Position numbers and translations under genes: made by a program. A stretch of DNA of 64,000 nt, taken from Pseudeuparius sepicola. Taxonomy: Eukaryota; Arthropoda; Insecta; Coleoptera; Anthribidae. Under the pieces are notes generated by a model. That model was not told the DNA's origin, ran no database searches, and saw nothing but the letters and a program-made list of their open reading frames with translations. Location of the stretch: positions 122,203,373 through 122,267,372 of the forward strand of contig OY987299.1 in NCBI GenBank assembly GCA_963920635.1. Reading direction: 5' to 3'. Below, in pieces: positions 44,937-56,828 of the stretch (positions are counted from its first letter, which is position 1; every line of letters starts with the position of its first letter).

Positions 44937-47058
44937 TATATGTTACAGCCCGTATATGCAAACAGACCGTATGTATACGGTCTAGGCTGTATCTATACGG
45001 CCTAAATGGCGCAGACTGTATGCAAATGTCATGGCATTTCATATAGGGACTATTGACATTCAGACTGTATGTGCAATCTTAGTGAATTACCCTTATCTTT
45101 TTATATAGGCCCATTAAAGAAGAATATGCCTTCTTTTTAGTATGAATTTTGCAGAAAAAATCTAGGGTATCTATACATTATACTAAATAATTACCTTTTT
45201 CCTTCAAAATACTACGTACCAGCAAGATGTAATATCCTTCTTTGATGGGCCTATATAAAAAAGAAGGGGCAATTCAGAAATGGCGGACGTCGAAACCGCC
45301 CGGAAAACATTGCACATACATTATGTCTTTGTTTAAATCTCTCTGTGATATACGGTCTAGTTGCAGATAGACCGTATATAATAGGACTAGTCCTTTGCAA
45401 ACCGACTAGACCGTTTGTTGAAGGGCAAGCTTCTTATACATATGGACTAATATCAGCGTCCAGAGATATTTCTAGACTTGGCTAATATCAGAGCACCTGT
45501 TCGCGCAGCCGCCATTTGCAAATAGATTCTGTCAACTGGATGCAGTGTCGGGGCGATTGGGCGGTTCTTTTTTGGCTGTATGAGAGATTGCCGTAGAGTG
45601 TCCTTTTTTGTAAATTGTGCTTTGTGCTAGTATCTTTAAATAAAGAATCCCAGGAAGGAGTCAAAGCTCTATGTGTATTAAAATTCCGAACTAATTTCTC
45701 CTGTTTTTGCTTACCACACATACTTTACTAATACTACCAAAGTCTAGAGAATACTATAAGTCAGCTCACTTCTTTGTTCTCGCGGAGAAAACAACAATTT
45801 TTTGCAACTGGTCGTAAATCAGCCTCGAACCGCTCTCAGCTACATATAGACCGGGAGATAGTGATAGATTTTTGGACGTGATTTTACTCAGTATGCCTTG
45901 CAAAGGGCATTATGTGGCACATATTCTCACAATAATAAGGTATGAACCAGAGAGTCATCCTGGGTTCTTCATATGAAAAACTGAGTTTTCAATTATTCGA
46001 AAAATATGCGTTTTGATATGATTTTAGTCAGGCTGCCATGTGTTTTATAATGAAGTTCAAAATAGAAAAATCCTCGGAAAGCCATAGGCATACCGTTAGC
46101 GTGGGTTCAAAGGGCTATATTGTCACGTGAACTTGTATTTTAATAATTAGTTTTTCCACGTTTCTGAACAGGCTGCCAAGGAGAAGTAAGCAAGTGCTTG
46201 TTATGAAAATGCTGAAAAAAGGATGGCATACCTTTTACGCTTGTCCATGTACTGTTTAAATTGAATGTTATTTAATAATTTAAACGATTTATTCGATGTT
46301 AAGTGTACTTGGATATGCGCAAACGGTATGCCATCTTTTCTTCAGCAGTTTCATAACAAGAACTTGCATACTTCTCATTGTTTAGAAACATGGAAAAACT
46401 AATTATTAAAATACAAGATCACGTGGCAATAATAGCCCTTTGGACCCACCCTAACGGTATGCCTATGGTTTTCCGAGGAATTTTCTATTTTAACTTCATT
46501 ATAAAACACATGGCAGCCTGTTAAAATCATAGCAAAACGCATATTTTTCGAATAATTGAAAACTCAGTTTTTCACATGAAGAACCCAGCATGACTCTCTG
46601 ATTCATACCTTATTATTGTGAGAATATATGCCACATAATGCCCTTTGCAAGGCATATTGAGTAAAATCACGTCCAAAAATCTGTCACTATCTCCCGGTCT
46701 ATAAGCTTATTTTCTTATCAAATAAGATATCGATCGCCGTACTCCGATGACGGCGGGCCGTGGGAGCAGGAGACGGCAGGGGGGAAACGTTTGTTTACAC
46801 AAGGCCGAGTGCGCCGACTTATAGTATTCTCTAGACTTTGATACTACTCTGTATTTCTGAATTGATTTTCCCGAATACACCTCTAACACTTCTATTTCCC
46901 CAATATGGCGACAAGGTCATTGAATTTGCGGATGATTTCTCAAGAGTAAGTTATACTGCTGGTTGTTTTATATGCTCTGCTAATATATTCAGTCCGTTTA
47001 CATATGGACTAGTCCTTTTGTATACGGCCCGTTTTACATATACAGTCTGTAACATATA
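44937..47058. mobile_element. 2.1-kb TIR element with GACCGTAT subterminal repeats
   Basis: The ends TATATGTTACAGCCCGTATA and complement (TATATGTTACAGACTGTATA) are inverted. Near both ends are clustered variants of AGACCGTATGTATACGGTCT, GGACTAGTCC and CGGTCTAG. An inner inverted pair (AGTCTAGAGAATACTATAAG at 45742, complement at 46821) brackets the nested palindromic MITE. No transposase seen. Confidence 0.65.
45847..46704. mobile_element. Palindromic MITE, TAGACCGGGAGATAG ends, intact copy
   Basis: TIRs of about 340 bp begin TAGACCGGGAGATAGTGA and end TCACTATCTCCCGGTCTA; TA lies outside each end (TA/TAGACC ... GGTCTA/TA). The centre holds AATGCTGAAAAAAGGATGGC uninterrupted. This is the empty site for the Helentron-like insertion seen at 14533. 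Confidence 0.85.
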
Positions 47059-47852
47059 ACACACCTAATTGGGTATCGATACCTTTATCCGTTTTAGAAA
47101 ATAATAGAAACATAATTAATTTTAACATTTTGTTACAGGTAAGATTCATTTTCGAGCACACGTGGTGACGACGAAACTTCAGGTAGGTCAGTCAATCTAG
47201 TACTGCAGACAAATAAACACACGGGTTTTCCGCGATTGAAAAGCTATTATAAATGACCATTGTTTCCTGTTGCATCATTTGTCGTGAACTTGAAACTATA
47301 AAACGGCAAAAGAACAGCGCATTAAGACCCGGGAAGAATAGTTCCCCCGGCACACAATTAATATCCTTCATGCGAATTGGGGGGGGGGGCTCTCTATTAT
47401 TTATTAGTTTTCCCGGCATGACATACGGAAAATAAATTGTTTGTTCGCACTGCATCGCGGGAGCGTGCGCCTGGCATATTTAACCTACTTTCGGCACACA
47501 CTCGTCCGCAGTGCCGCGGATCTAGAATGATAACGACGTCGTAAGAATTATGAAAGTTCTCTTGTGCAGCCTTTTTTCTCGAGGAGGGGATATACATTAA
47601 GGAGTGGAACACCTACACCTTACTGTGGGAGTCTTGAAGAAGATTTGGCCCTGGAAAGTTAGAGTAGAAAGTGAACCCATTCATAATTCATTGTTTTTTT
47701 TTTTCAAATTCAGAAAGTCACATTTCTTCCCGCCTCTTTTCCTCTCCTCGGAATTTTTTAAACCCTGCGCTCCTGCGCTTGGATTCTAATAGTAAACAGA
47801 TTTTAAAGTTGTATTCGTAAATCTCAGGAAGCCCAAGTTTCGGTGTTGGTTA
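47059..47852. other. No supported gene; GC-rich patch
   Basis: A GC-rich stretch 47310-47590 includes a run of ten G (47381-47390) and CCTGGCATATTTAACC. No repeat match in the window. Confidence 0.3.
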
Positions 47853-47871
47853 TTTGCAATCAGAGCTGTCA

Positions 47872-48072
47872 GAAAAAAGTATCTTAGTTACTTTAGAGTA
47901 ACTTAGTTACTTTAAAGTATCTAAGTTACTGTATCTTAGTTCCTTTATTTTTTGGCTAGTAACTAGTATCCTAAGATACTTTTTAAAAGGAGCTGTATCT
48001 TGTAACTTAAAAAAGTATCTTAGATGCCGGAAAGTAACTTAGATACCGAAAAGTATCTTAGATACCTACCTA
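47872..48072. repeat. hAT subterminal repeat cluster, left
   Basis: More than ten copies, in both orientations, of an 11-base theme AAGTAWCTTAG. The mirror cluster is at 49760-49945. Such clusters are typical transposase-binding sites in hAT elements. Confidence 0.75.
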
Positions 48073-48358
48073 GAATATTAGTTTTATTTTGTTTTTTTTT
48101 TATTTTGTTTTAATTATGAGTGATTACTATACTATAGTAATAAATACCTACCTCTTCTATCATTTATTGTTTTTTAAGTGTGTCATGTCAATGATCAGTA
48201 TACCTAGATCCATAATCCAATACACAACTTCGTCCTCAACATTTTGGTATTTATTTACAAAACTTTTCTGCAGAGTTGCAACTTTCCTAATGTGACAAAT
48301 AATGAAAGATGAAAAGGGAAAGAAGTGTATTTCCGTGCAAATAATTTAATTAAAAATC

Positions 48359-48400
48359 ATGGTAAAGCGCTTTCGGCTGTTAAGCCATCCTCAGTACCAC
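48359..48400 (-). ncRNA. Hammerhead ribozyme, left arm
   Basis: Read on the minus strand: stem I GTGGTA/TACCAT, core CTGAGGA, stem II GGCT/AGCC with loop TAAC, core GAAA, palindromic stem III AGC/GCT, U at the cleavage position before TACCAT. One extra U lies between CTGAGGA and stem II. All conserved core bases are present. Confidence 0.65.
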
Positions 48401-49428
48401 CTAAAAAGAGAGTATGACATAAAATAGGGGGTTGGAAAAAGTTAACTGTGGAAAAACTAAATTGTTTTAACGTCATGTCATACTCACTTGTCAAGTGTGT
48501 ACAGGAAAATTGGAGCATAAAGCATTATACAACAGTAAAAACCCATAAAATAGAAGGTCACACCAAGTCACATTTTAAAAAACTTCAAAATACTAACAAA
48601 TTATACAACTGTGGGCAGCCAAGCTACCCAAATTATTTAAACAAAAGACCAGCCGAAGTGCCAAATGCATCGTGGAAGGTGGAAGTGAAATTTGAGACAT
48701 AACCTGTTCGACATCCCGTTGAAGGAACTGGATGTCAGTCGAAAAAGCGCGCGAGATTTAAACTTGAAAACAAAATGTCATAGGCGGGTAAAAATATTTT
48801 ATGAAGAGTGAATGTGAAGGATTTGAAGAAATTTAATTCATAAGTTAAGAATTTATATTTAATAAATGTTTAATTAATGGTAATGAAAATTAGATAGAAA
48901 TAGAAATTCGAAAAATTATTTGTTTATATGATAAGCCCAAAAAGCCCCCCAAAGTCCCAAAAACGCGACACGAAAAGAGGAGATAACAGGACAACCCTGT
49001 AAGATTAAGGCCAAGCCTTCTCCTTCATAAAATATTTTTACCCGCCTATGACATTTTGTTTTCAAGTTTAAATCTCGCGCGCTTTTTCGACTGACATCCA
49101 GTTCCTTCAACGGGATGTCGAACAGGTTATGTCTCAAATTTCACTTCCACCTTCCACGATGCATTTGGCACTTCGGCTGGTCTTTTGTTTAAATAATTTG
49201 GGTAGCTTGGCTGCCCACAGTTGTATAATTTGTTAGTATTTTGAAGTTTTTTAAAATGTGACTTGGTGTGACCTTCTATTTTATGGGTTTTTACTGTTGT
49301 ATAATGCTTTATGCTCCAATTTTCCTGTACACACTTGACAAGTGAGTATGACATGACGTTAAAACAATTTAGTTTTTCCACAGTTAACTTTTTCCAACCC
49401 CCTATTTTATGTCATACTTTCTTTTTAG

Positions 49429-49470
49429 GTGGTACTGAGGATGGCTTAACAGCCGAAAGCGCTTTACCAT
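49429..49470 (+). ncRNA. Hammerhead ribozyme, right arm
   Basis: Stem I 49429-49434 pairs with 49465-49470 (five Watson-Crick pairs and one G-U); core CTGAGGA 49435-49441; stem II 49443-49446/49451-49454, loop TAAC; GAAA 49455-49458; stem III A458-C460/G461-U463; predicted cleavage after U464. The loopless palindromic stem III would favour action as a dimer, as reported for minimal retroelement hammerheads. Confidence 0.68.
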
Positions 49471-49984
49471 GATTTTTAATTAAATTATTTGCACGGAAAT
49501 ACACTTCTTTCCCTTTTCATCTATATATACGTGCACACAGTCCCGCACTCCTTTGTATTGAAATAATGAAAGCACTTATTTCTTACAATGTATATATATA
49601 TATCATCGGAGATATATAATTATGTTAATATTATCTCTTTATTATATAATATATAATATAATTGGTAATATTAAAATACACATGTTGAAAATATATTAAA
49701 TTATGTACTATATGTAATTATATATTATTATATAATATACAATACAAACAATAAACAATATAATCTAACAAACATACAAAGTAACTAAAAAAGTATCTTA
49801 TAAAGTATCTTAAAAAGTAACTTGAGATACATAATATTTAAGTTCCTTTTTTTAAAGAGTAACTAGGTACCCAAAGTAACTTAAGATACTTTTTCAAAAA
49901 GTAACTTATCTAGTAACTAGATACTTTTCCAAAGTATCTTTGACAGCTCTGTTTGCAATTATCATAAGTAACCAAATAAAGTAT

Positions 49985-50555
49985 TTTTTTCTTGAAATCG
50001 GCATTGAAGTGTCTCAAAATCGTCATTAAGAGCTCAGAAATCGGCTGAAGTAGCCTATTATTGTAGGATTTTTTTCAATAAGTAGGCCTTGACGAGATGT
50101 AAACTTCAAACGTTAGACGCGGAGCTATCGCCCGTCAAAAGTGACAAAATATTCAAAACCCGGCCAATAAAAGCCCATCTAACTTTTCGTCTGTATATAT
50201 TGCGAAATTGATACCTATAGCAGCGCAATCTTTCAGTATGCATATTTTAGTAGGTTTGAATATCCAACTATTTTGCATGGAGGCTGCACAACAGGCAGTA
50301 GTTTGGAGTTTCTGTTGGGAAGCACCGTGCCTCGTCATACTTGACCTAGGTAGAGGGATCGTCAAAGTCAAGCAACGCCGCGCGCAGTCGGTTCATGGAC
50401 GGGTGATCCCTTATGATTTTTTTTGCCTAATAAAACATTTTTTCCGATTTAAAAAAAATATATATTTATATGTACGGCCAGAGGCCTCGGCAACTAAATT
50501 CTACATGAGTCATAAAAAGTTGAACTTCAGTGCCTTGGTACATAAATAACTATTT
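49985..50555 (+). repeat. Dispersed repeat with 5S rRNA-like segment, single unit
   Basis: Same family as 34960-35640 with one, not two, of the 126-bp unit. The 5S-like segment is at 50356-50410 (AAGCAACGCCG, ATGGACGGGTGATCC). It starts right after the hAT element's flank. Confidence 0.65.
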
Positions 50556-51255
50556 TTTAAATAATAATTATTTATGTTGACTATGATAATTTCTTAACTA
50601 ACAATTTTTATTTATAATTTATACCTGCTAAAAACAGTCGTATTTATTCAGCATTTGTTAAATCAATGTTAGAATTGTTTAATAATGTAAAGCATGCATT
50701 TTCAATGGAAAAGGAAAATAAATTGACATTTGTGAAAAATCGACTCATTAATAATAACAGGACATACATTAATGGGAGATAGTTGACGTCAAAATAAGTT
50801 GATTTGTCTCATTATTAATGAGACAGAAAAATGTTTATGGTATTTTAAAATTGACCGTTCAAGTAAATAATTCGAAAACAAACATTACAGTTATGTATAA
50901 TGTGTAGGTAATAAGAAAATTTCAACATTCAATATTATTTTTTAAGATTTAAAAGTTATCAGTTAGGTAATTTCCCTCATACATAATGCATGAAAGTTAT
51001 ATCAAAATTGGAGATCATTATTTCACCAGAGTTTCTTTTATAATTTAAATACCACAAAAAGGCGAGTTTGAAATAAATTAGTATTATTTAAATTGCAGTA
51101 GGTATAAGTAATTACTATAATTATAGCTGTAGCTCTAGCACTACCCCCACAACTGATACTAAAGATTTTCGGCACGCTGGTTACCGTATTATGTGTAAAT
51201 CCCGATACGTCAATAGTACAGTAAATCTAGATCACATTTAGATGTGGAAGTTCGA
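50556..51255. other. No gene seen
   Basis: Very AT-rich. A small inverted motif TCATTAATAATAA / TTATTAATGAG occurs at about 50744-50822. Confidence 0.4.
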
Positions 51256-51737
51256 TTTAATTCCCTGGGCACGATTTATAGACCAATCGAAAGGGACCAG
51301 AAATTTATTAAAAACTACTAATAATTATTTGTGCACCAAATGTCAATTTCAGATACCTATATGAGGGACTTCATAAAAACAATCTTCAGAATTGGATATA
51401 ACCTAACGGGCAAAGGCCTATGAAAGCATCATATATTTCGTAGTAGGTATTTTATTTTCTTTTCTTTTTTAATTATCAACAAAAATAGAGATTGTATTGT
51501 TTACTATGGTACCTACGCTTTCATAGGCACGCGCTCCTTTACCCGTTACATCCAATTCTTAAGATTGTTTTCATGAAGTCCCTAATATCTGAAATTGACA
51601 TTTGGTGCACAAATAATTAGTAGTTTTTAATTAATTTCTGGTAATTTCTGATAGGGTACCTATCTAGAACATTATTTCGGAGATTTTTCCCTTTCGATTG
51701 GTCCATAAGTCATACCCAGGGAATTAAACTGGACTAA
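51256..51737. mobile_element. Foldback element, AATTCCCTGGGCACGA ends
   Basis: Arms from AATTCCCTGGG (51259) and CCCAGGGAATTAA (51717) share CAATCGAAAGGGA, TTGTGCACCAAATGTCAATT and CCTATGAAAGC. The ends have no recognised superfamily signature. Confidence 0.75.
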
Positions 51738-51783
51738 AATGATTGCACTACAAGTCTGTTTCGTCTGTGGTGGCACTAGATAT

Positions 51784-52686
51784 AATAAATTAAAAGTAAA
51801 AAAATATTTTTAAAAAAAGCTTTTATTTAAATGCGCTAAAAAGAATAAAATAATCTTTTCTTTTAAAACTTTTACTATCAACTTATAACGTCATTCCACA
51901 ATTTATATGATATAAAAGCTTGTCGCGAGATTTAAGTAGTGGTATTTACTTAGTTTGAAAACTTAAATCTCGCGACAAGCTTTTATATCATATAAATTGT
52001 GGAATGACGTTATAAGTTGATAGTAAAAGTTTTAAAAGAAAAGATTATTTTATTCTTTTTAGCGCATTTAAATAAAAGCTTTTTTTAAAAATATTTTTTT
52101 ACTTTTAATTTATTTTGTAATTTTTAGTTTGGCCAGGTGTCTGAGTCTATTCATCTCAGTTAACGCATCATTGTTGCAAGGTCGTTTGCCGGTTAGTTTA
52201 GAACAGTCTAGCTCTTCAATGAGGAGACCTTCTAATGACCATCTTGGGTGTTCCGCCATGTTGGATTTAGAATGACGTCACACATATAATCATGCATTGT
52301 CATCCAAATTAAACGTGTGTACAAAATTTCAGCTCGATCGGTTGAAATTTAACTAGTCCGCCATCTTGAGTGTTCCGCCATGTTGGATTTAGAATGACGT
52401 CACACATATAATCATGCATTGTCATCCAAATTAAACGTGTGTACAAAATTTCAGCTCGATCGGTTGAAATTTAACTAGTCCGCCATCTTGGGTGATCCGC
52501 CATGTTGGATTTAGAATGACGTCACACATATAATCATGCATTGTCATCCAAATTAAACGTGTGTACAAAATTTCAGCTCGATCGGTTGAAGATATCTGCT
52601 TCAAAATTGAGTTGCAAGATTCCACCCGAACAAATTACATACATACATACATACATACATTGCAAGTTAAATAAAAGCTTTTAAAA
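51784..52686 (-). mobile_element. Helitron/Helentron-like element, copy 2
   Basis: Same ends and order as 14533-15684, with the hairpin at 51786-52115, three 122-bp repeats (52239-52592), an (ACAT)n run and the AAATAAAAGCTTTTAAAA terminus. A roughly 240-base deletion removes the GQAYVALSRV segment. Flanks: CTAGATAT on the left and AGACATAT on the right. Confidence 0.75.
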
Positions 52687-54245
52687 AGACATATTTTTGA
52701 GACGGACTATTGGAAATAATAACAAGTATATTGCGGCGCAGACAGTTTCTCTTTTTTATGTCTTGGACTTTCCATGGTATACTTATAGAATTTTTATTTC
52801 GGAATACCGAACGGCCTACGGAGATTTTAAGTACAAACTTTGTCGCTTTGGGAACATGCCGCAACTTCGGAAAAGTTAAATTGTGGTTTTGTTCGCATCT
52901 ATGCCCCGGATATAAATAGAAATTGTTGGAACTTTGCTTGTAAATACCTTATTCGAAATGAAGGCGGAAAAGGAAAATTCTTACGTTTATTACGCCAAAT
53001 ACATTTCTGCTCAAGTTTGGAAATAAAATTACTTATAGTAAGTAGAGCAATAAGCAGAAGCAACTTAATGCGTTATCCTAATAATAGAACAAAAATGCCT
53101 GCAAAGATGATTTTCTTAGCCTTCAATGACATATTGTTTGCACTGTTTTCTAAGCAATTAACAATTTTGGTAATTTAATTGCGTATTTTAATGTTTTATT
53201 ACTTTTTAGATTAGTTCGGACAAATTTCTAAAGTCTAAATCGAATGCAGGTATAGGCATGGTATAAATGAAGTTACTTGGGACAGCATAAAAACCTTTGA
53301 ATTTTATACGGGTGATTTTTGCTGATAAGTCTGGAATTTTTGCCAGTAGCAGAGCGTGGTAAATGCTATGAAATAGATCGCGCCCCGTATATATCACTGT
53401 GTTCCAAGTGAGTTCATTTATATTTTACCAGGGTAGCTCGAGAACAAGCGCCTCGGCAATAAAATAAGAGACAAAACACTTTTTTTACCATTTTAAACCG
53501 AAGCTGGTATTAGTAGTAAAAAGAGATGAAGGAGACAAAGAAGCTAGATATTGTAGTAAAAACAAGTGACTGCATGCTCGCCTAATATAATATGACCAAT
53601 ACTTGCATGGGTTACACTGTTCGACGGCTGGCCACTTGTGCAGCTAAATGCGGTGGATAGGCGTGCCATAATTTCACAGATCTTAGGATATATAATAATA
53701 ATAATTCTCGCCCTCACAATACTCCAAACTAGGAGTGCCCCAGAAGCAACTATACATGCTTGTGCGGGGGAGGGGGGCAATTACTATTATTTTCTCTTCG
53801 TTGCCATTTGCGGCTAGGGCCAACTTTTTTCCAGATAGAACTAGGATAGCATTTACTCAAGTACTACGGAAAACCCTAGAAAACCGTAGTAATCCCAGTG
53901 AGTGTAGGACAATTACTAAATCACACGGATAAAGCTATTTAGGAGCAATATCGTTAACCCACATTTGTCCACCGCTCTTGGCCATAGCGGTGTTTTTCTT
54001 TAAAGACATATGCATGCGCCTGCCTCGAACCAAGGTCGATCGAAGGCAGAAAAACACGCAGTCTAAAAAGTCAGCGCCGGTACGAGCGACGCCACCGCGG
54101 CATATACGCATATACTTGCGTAAATAGTTATAGTCGATATGACTTTTAGAGACCTTTTGACAATATTATATGGTGCATTAACCTTTACGTTGTGTTTGAC
54201 GACAACCTTAAAAAACCTTAAAAATGAAACATTATGTTGCTTGTA

Positions 54246-54248
<3 letters not shown>

Positions 54249-54303
<55 letters not shown>
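54249..54303. repeat. (AT)n microsatellite
   Basis: About 27 uninterrupted AT units. Confidence 0.95.
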
Positions 54304-54311
<8 letters not shown>

Positions 54312-54464
54312 TTTTGAAAACTGCGTGACGTTTATGTCCTATATTCTTTTTGTGACGCCAATTAGAGTTTTTTATGCTGTTTCAAGTGACTTTAGAAATA
54401 CTATACTTCTCGCATTTTTTTCTATACAGAAAATATTGCTTGGTCATAAGCCAATATGTTGTAT

Positions 54465-54494
54465 CGTTGAGTGAGGATTATTCCTCACTCAACG
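54465..54494. repeat. Perfect 13-bp hairpin, 4-nt loop
   Basis: CGTTGAGTGAGGA, loop TTAT, exact complement. No U-tract terminator follows; function unknown. Confidence 0.8.
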
Positions 54495-54779
54495 GTTGCA
54501 TTTCTTAATTAGGTTCGATAACCATTTGATTGATTAGTATCGTTTATAATTCTCAACACCACCGGTAGTTCTGAAGCTCCCAATGTCGACGTGTATGCCT
54601 GGTTGCACAAAGTCTTGTTTCTAGGCAAGACTTTTCCACAGGATTTCGACAATTTCCGATTCGCTTAACGTTTCTCACCGCATAAAATATACAAAGTGGT
54701 TTAAAAATTAACACGATGTAAAAACTTCACCCATTTGTGACACTGAGTGTTGGGTAACTTGTATCACTAGCAGGCCATT

Positions 54780-55020
54780 CTTTGGCGACTTCGACTGTAG
54801 TACGGCATGCAAATGGCGGCCTCGTTTATAATTCAGAATTGCGCCGCACCATCCTGCGGTGTCCTGCGGGCCTCCCGCCGCCGCAGCAGGGCGATTTATC
54901 TAAACCGGGGACATGTGTGGCCTAGGGCCGGGCGTGTAGCGTGTAGCTTCGTGTAGTTCGCGTGTTGGATCCGTGTATACGTTTGCGCGAGGCCCGGCAA
55001 GATAGATGCGAGATTAACTC
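54780..55020. promoter_or_regulatory. GC-rich island
   Basis: CpG-rich, with a direct repeat CGTGTAGCGTGTAGCTTCG. Could be a promoter or first exon; no frame supports the latter. Confidence 0.25.
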
Positions 55021-56002
55021 GGACCTAGTTATAAATGTAAAGTGAGATGGTTAGGGGTGAGATGCGGGAAACGAGAAACAAAATCTCACTTCTGTGAAAT
55101 ACACAGTATCCGCTAAAAAGTCCCCCAAAAGCTTTATTATTATTCAAAATATATAGACAAATGGCACAAGAAATGGTAGTTTCTAATCGCGTCAATATGT
55201 CAAATAATAAAGTTCTAAAGTGAATATTTTTACTTTTTGTTTTCTTAGTTTCTTTGAAAATACATACTGTAATTGATATTTTTTGTGCTCTTCTACTGTA
55301 CGTACAGATTAAGGTGAATATACCCTTATTCATTGAAATAAACAAATAAAGCAAATTTTTGTCCTACCACAGGAAAAAAGTGCCCTATTTTTGAAAGAGT
55401 ACCTACTATTCTAAAATAAAAGATCATAAAAATAGTCAAGAATTATTATTGGAAACCGTAAAAATATATAAAAAAGTACATATTTGCCAGAAATTCATCA
55501 ACCTAACCGATGTTCTATTGCATAAATTTGGTGCGAACTTTTTTGCGAACACTATACAGGGTGTGCCAGATGGGATGATTTTAGGGTGTTTCTCCTATTT
55601 TCCAAAGAGATAGACAAAAAGTAGCTAAGGTGTGCTCGATTTTCGAGAAAAGTTGAATATCGCAAACAACGTCCTGCTAATATACCAATTCGTTTGGGAG
55701 ATACACGGCGTTTCTCGTCTTGTCGAGTTTATTAAACGTTCCGTAACTGTTTTGTTTGTGAATATTTTTTATTTCGGCAAAAACACTTTTATTTTTTACG
55801 TCGAATTAATTGGCACAGAAATATTTTTTTGTTATTGCGGTTTTAAAAATAAAAAATCCCAAATATTTCAAATTTCAAACATAGAGATTTTTATAGCTAG
55901 TTATAGTTTTTCTTTTTAATCATAGAAATTACGAAGGCTCATTGAGACACATCCTTTCACAAATTTTAAAATATATTCAAAATTATAAATTATTAAAAAA
56001 TA

Positions 56003-56828
56003 TACAGGATGATTTTTTTAGGTCTACCACCGCGATTTTCTCGCTTATTTCACGCCCTACAGAAAAAGCGTAAGAAACAAAAATGTTGCAATTTTGGACA
56101 GCTAAGTGGTGCTTGAAAAGAAATCGGCATCCATGGCCAACTTGTCGCGCAATATTAAAAAAACCTCAAATTGAGCAAAACTATTAATAGCCGTGGAATG
56201 TTTATTTTAAGAGGCAGAGGAAAACTTTTATATTGAAAATTGATGGCACTGAGAAGCTTTATCCATCCATGTAGTCAGATAGTTTCAGCAAATTACACAG
56301 GGTCTTCGGCTGTCTTGAGACCATGAACATTTTTGTCGATTTAAAGTTTTTTTAGTACACCGCGAAAAGTTGGGCATGGAGGCCCATTCCTTTTTTAAAG
56401 TCGCCTCACTGACCATAATTGCCATATTTTGTTTTCTTACGTAATTTCTGTGCGGCCTAAAATAAGCGAGAAAATCGCTTAATAAGAAATAAACAAAAAA
56501 AAATTCGTAGCCTCAAGAGAGCCGAAGACCCTGTGTAATTTTCTGAAACTATCTGAGTATCTGGGTGGATAAAGCTTCTCAGTTCCATCAATTTTCAATA
56601 TAAAAGTTTTCCTCTGTATCTTAAAATAAACATTCCACGGCTATTAATAGTTTTGCTCAATTTGAGGTTTTTTTAATATTGCGCGACAAGTTGACCATGG
56701 ATGCCGATTTCTTTTACAGCACCACTTAGCTGTTCAAAATTGCAGCATTTTTGTTTCTTACACTTTTTTTGTAGGGCGTAAAATAAGCGAGAAAATGGCG
56801 GTGGTAGACCTAAAAAAATCATCCTGTA
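56003..56828. mobile_element. Palindromic MITE, TACAGGATGATTTTTTT ends, copy 2
   Basis: Longer version of 3530-4064, with TA-flanked TACAGGATG ends and two internal CATTCCACGGCTATTAATAG-type blocks in opposite orientation. An internal segment (56320-56470) is absent from copy 1. Confidence 0.8.

Larger units (their letters stand above)
48309..49520. mobile_element. Inverted pair of Penelope-like element ends
   Basis: Two 498-bp arms (48309-48806 and 49023-49520) are inverted copies with one difference noticed (GAGAG/GAAAG at the AAAAAGAGAGTATGAC site) and no indels, separated by 216 bases. Each arm has a hammerhead ribozyme motif about 50 bases from its outer end, on the strand that points outward. 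Hammerheads of this minimal type are known in Penelope-like retroelements. A 12-bp duplication AAATAATGAAAG lies at 48297-48308 and 49561-49572, with 40 extra bases before the right copy. No RT or GIY-YIG domain is included. Confidence 0.65.
47861..49951. mobile_element. hAT-type element, 8-bp TSD, with nested insertion
   Basis: TIR CAGAGCTGTCA at 47861 and TGACAGCTCTG ending 49951; an exact 8-bp duplication TTTGCAAT lies at 47853-47860 and 49952-49959. Eight-base duplications with CAG-type ends are characteristic of hAT. Both subterminal regions (47872-48072, 49760-49945) are packed with AAGTATCTTAG / AAGTAACTTAG motifs. No transposase ORF; non-autonomous. Confidence 0.88.
52687..56002. other. 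Long stretch without a supported gene
   Basis: Overlapping frames at 52697-53178 show no family. 53719-53768 shares about 50 bases (CTCCAAACTA, AAGCAAC, ATGCTTGTGC) with 63046-63096. Bases 54780-55020 are GC-rich (CACCATCCTGCGGTGTCCTG, CCTCCCGCCGCCGCAGCAGG). A lone TACAGGGTGTGCC end is at 55556. Confidence 0.4.

Noticed and set aside
48448..49381. Two identical 84-codon frames (48448-48702 plus, 49127-49381 minus)
   Set aside because: They lie on mirror arms of the Penelope-like pair and run antisense to the ribozyme strand. No family features; identity follows from the palindrome, so not called as genes.
54465..54494. microRNA or terminator reading of the 13-bp hairpin
   Set aside because: Stem too short for a miRNA precursor and no T-tract; left as a hairpin only.
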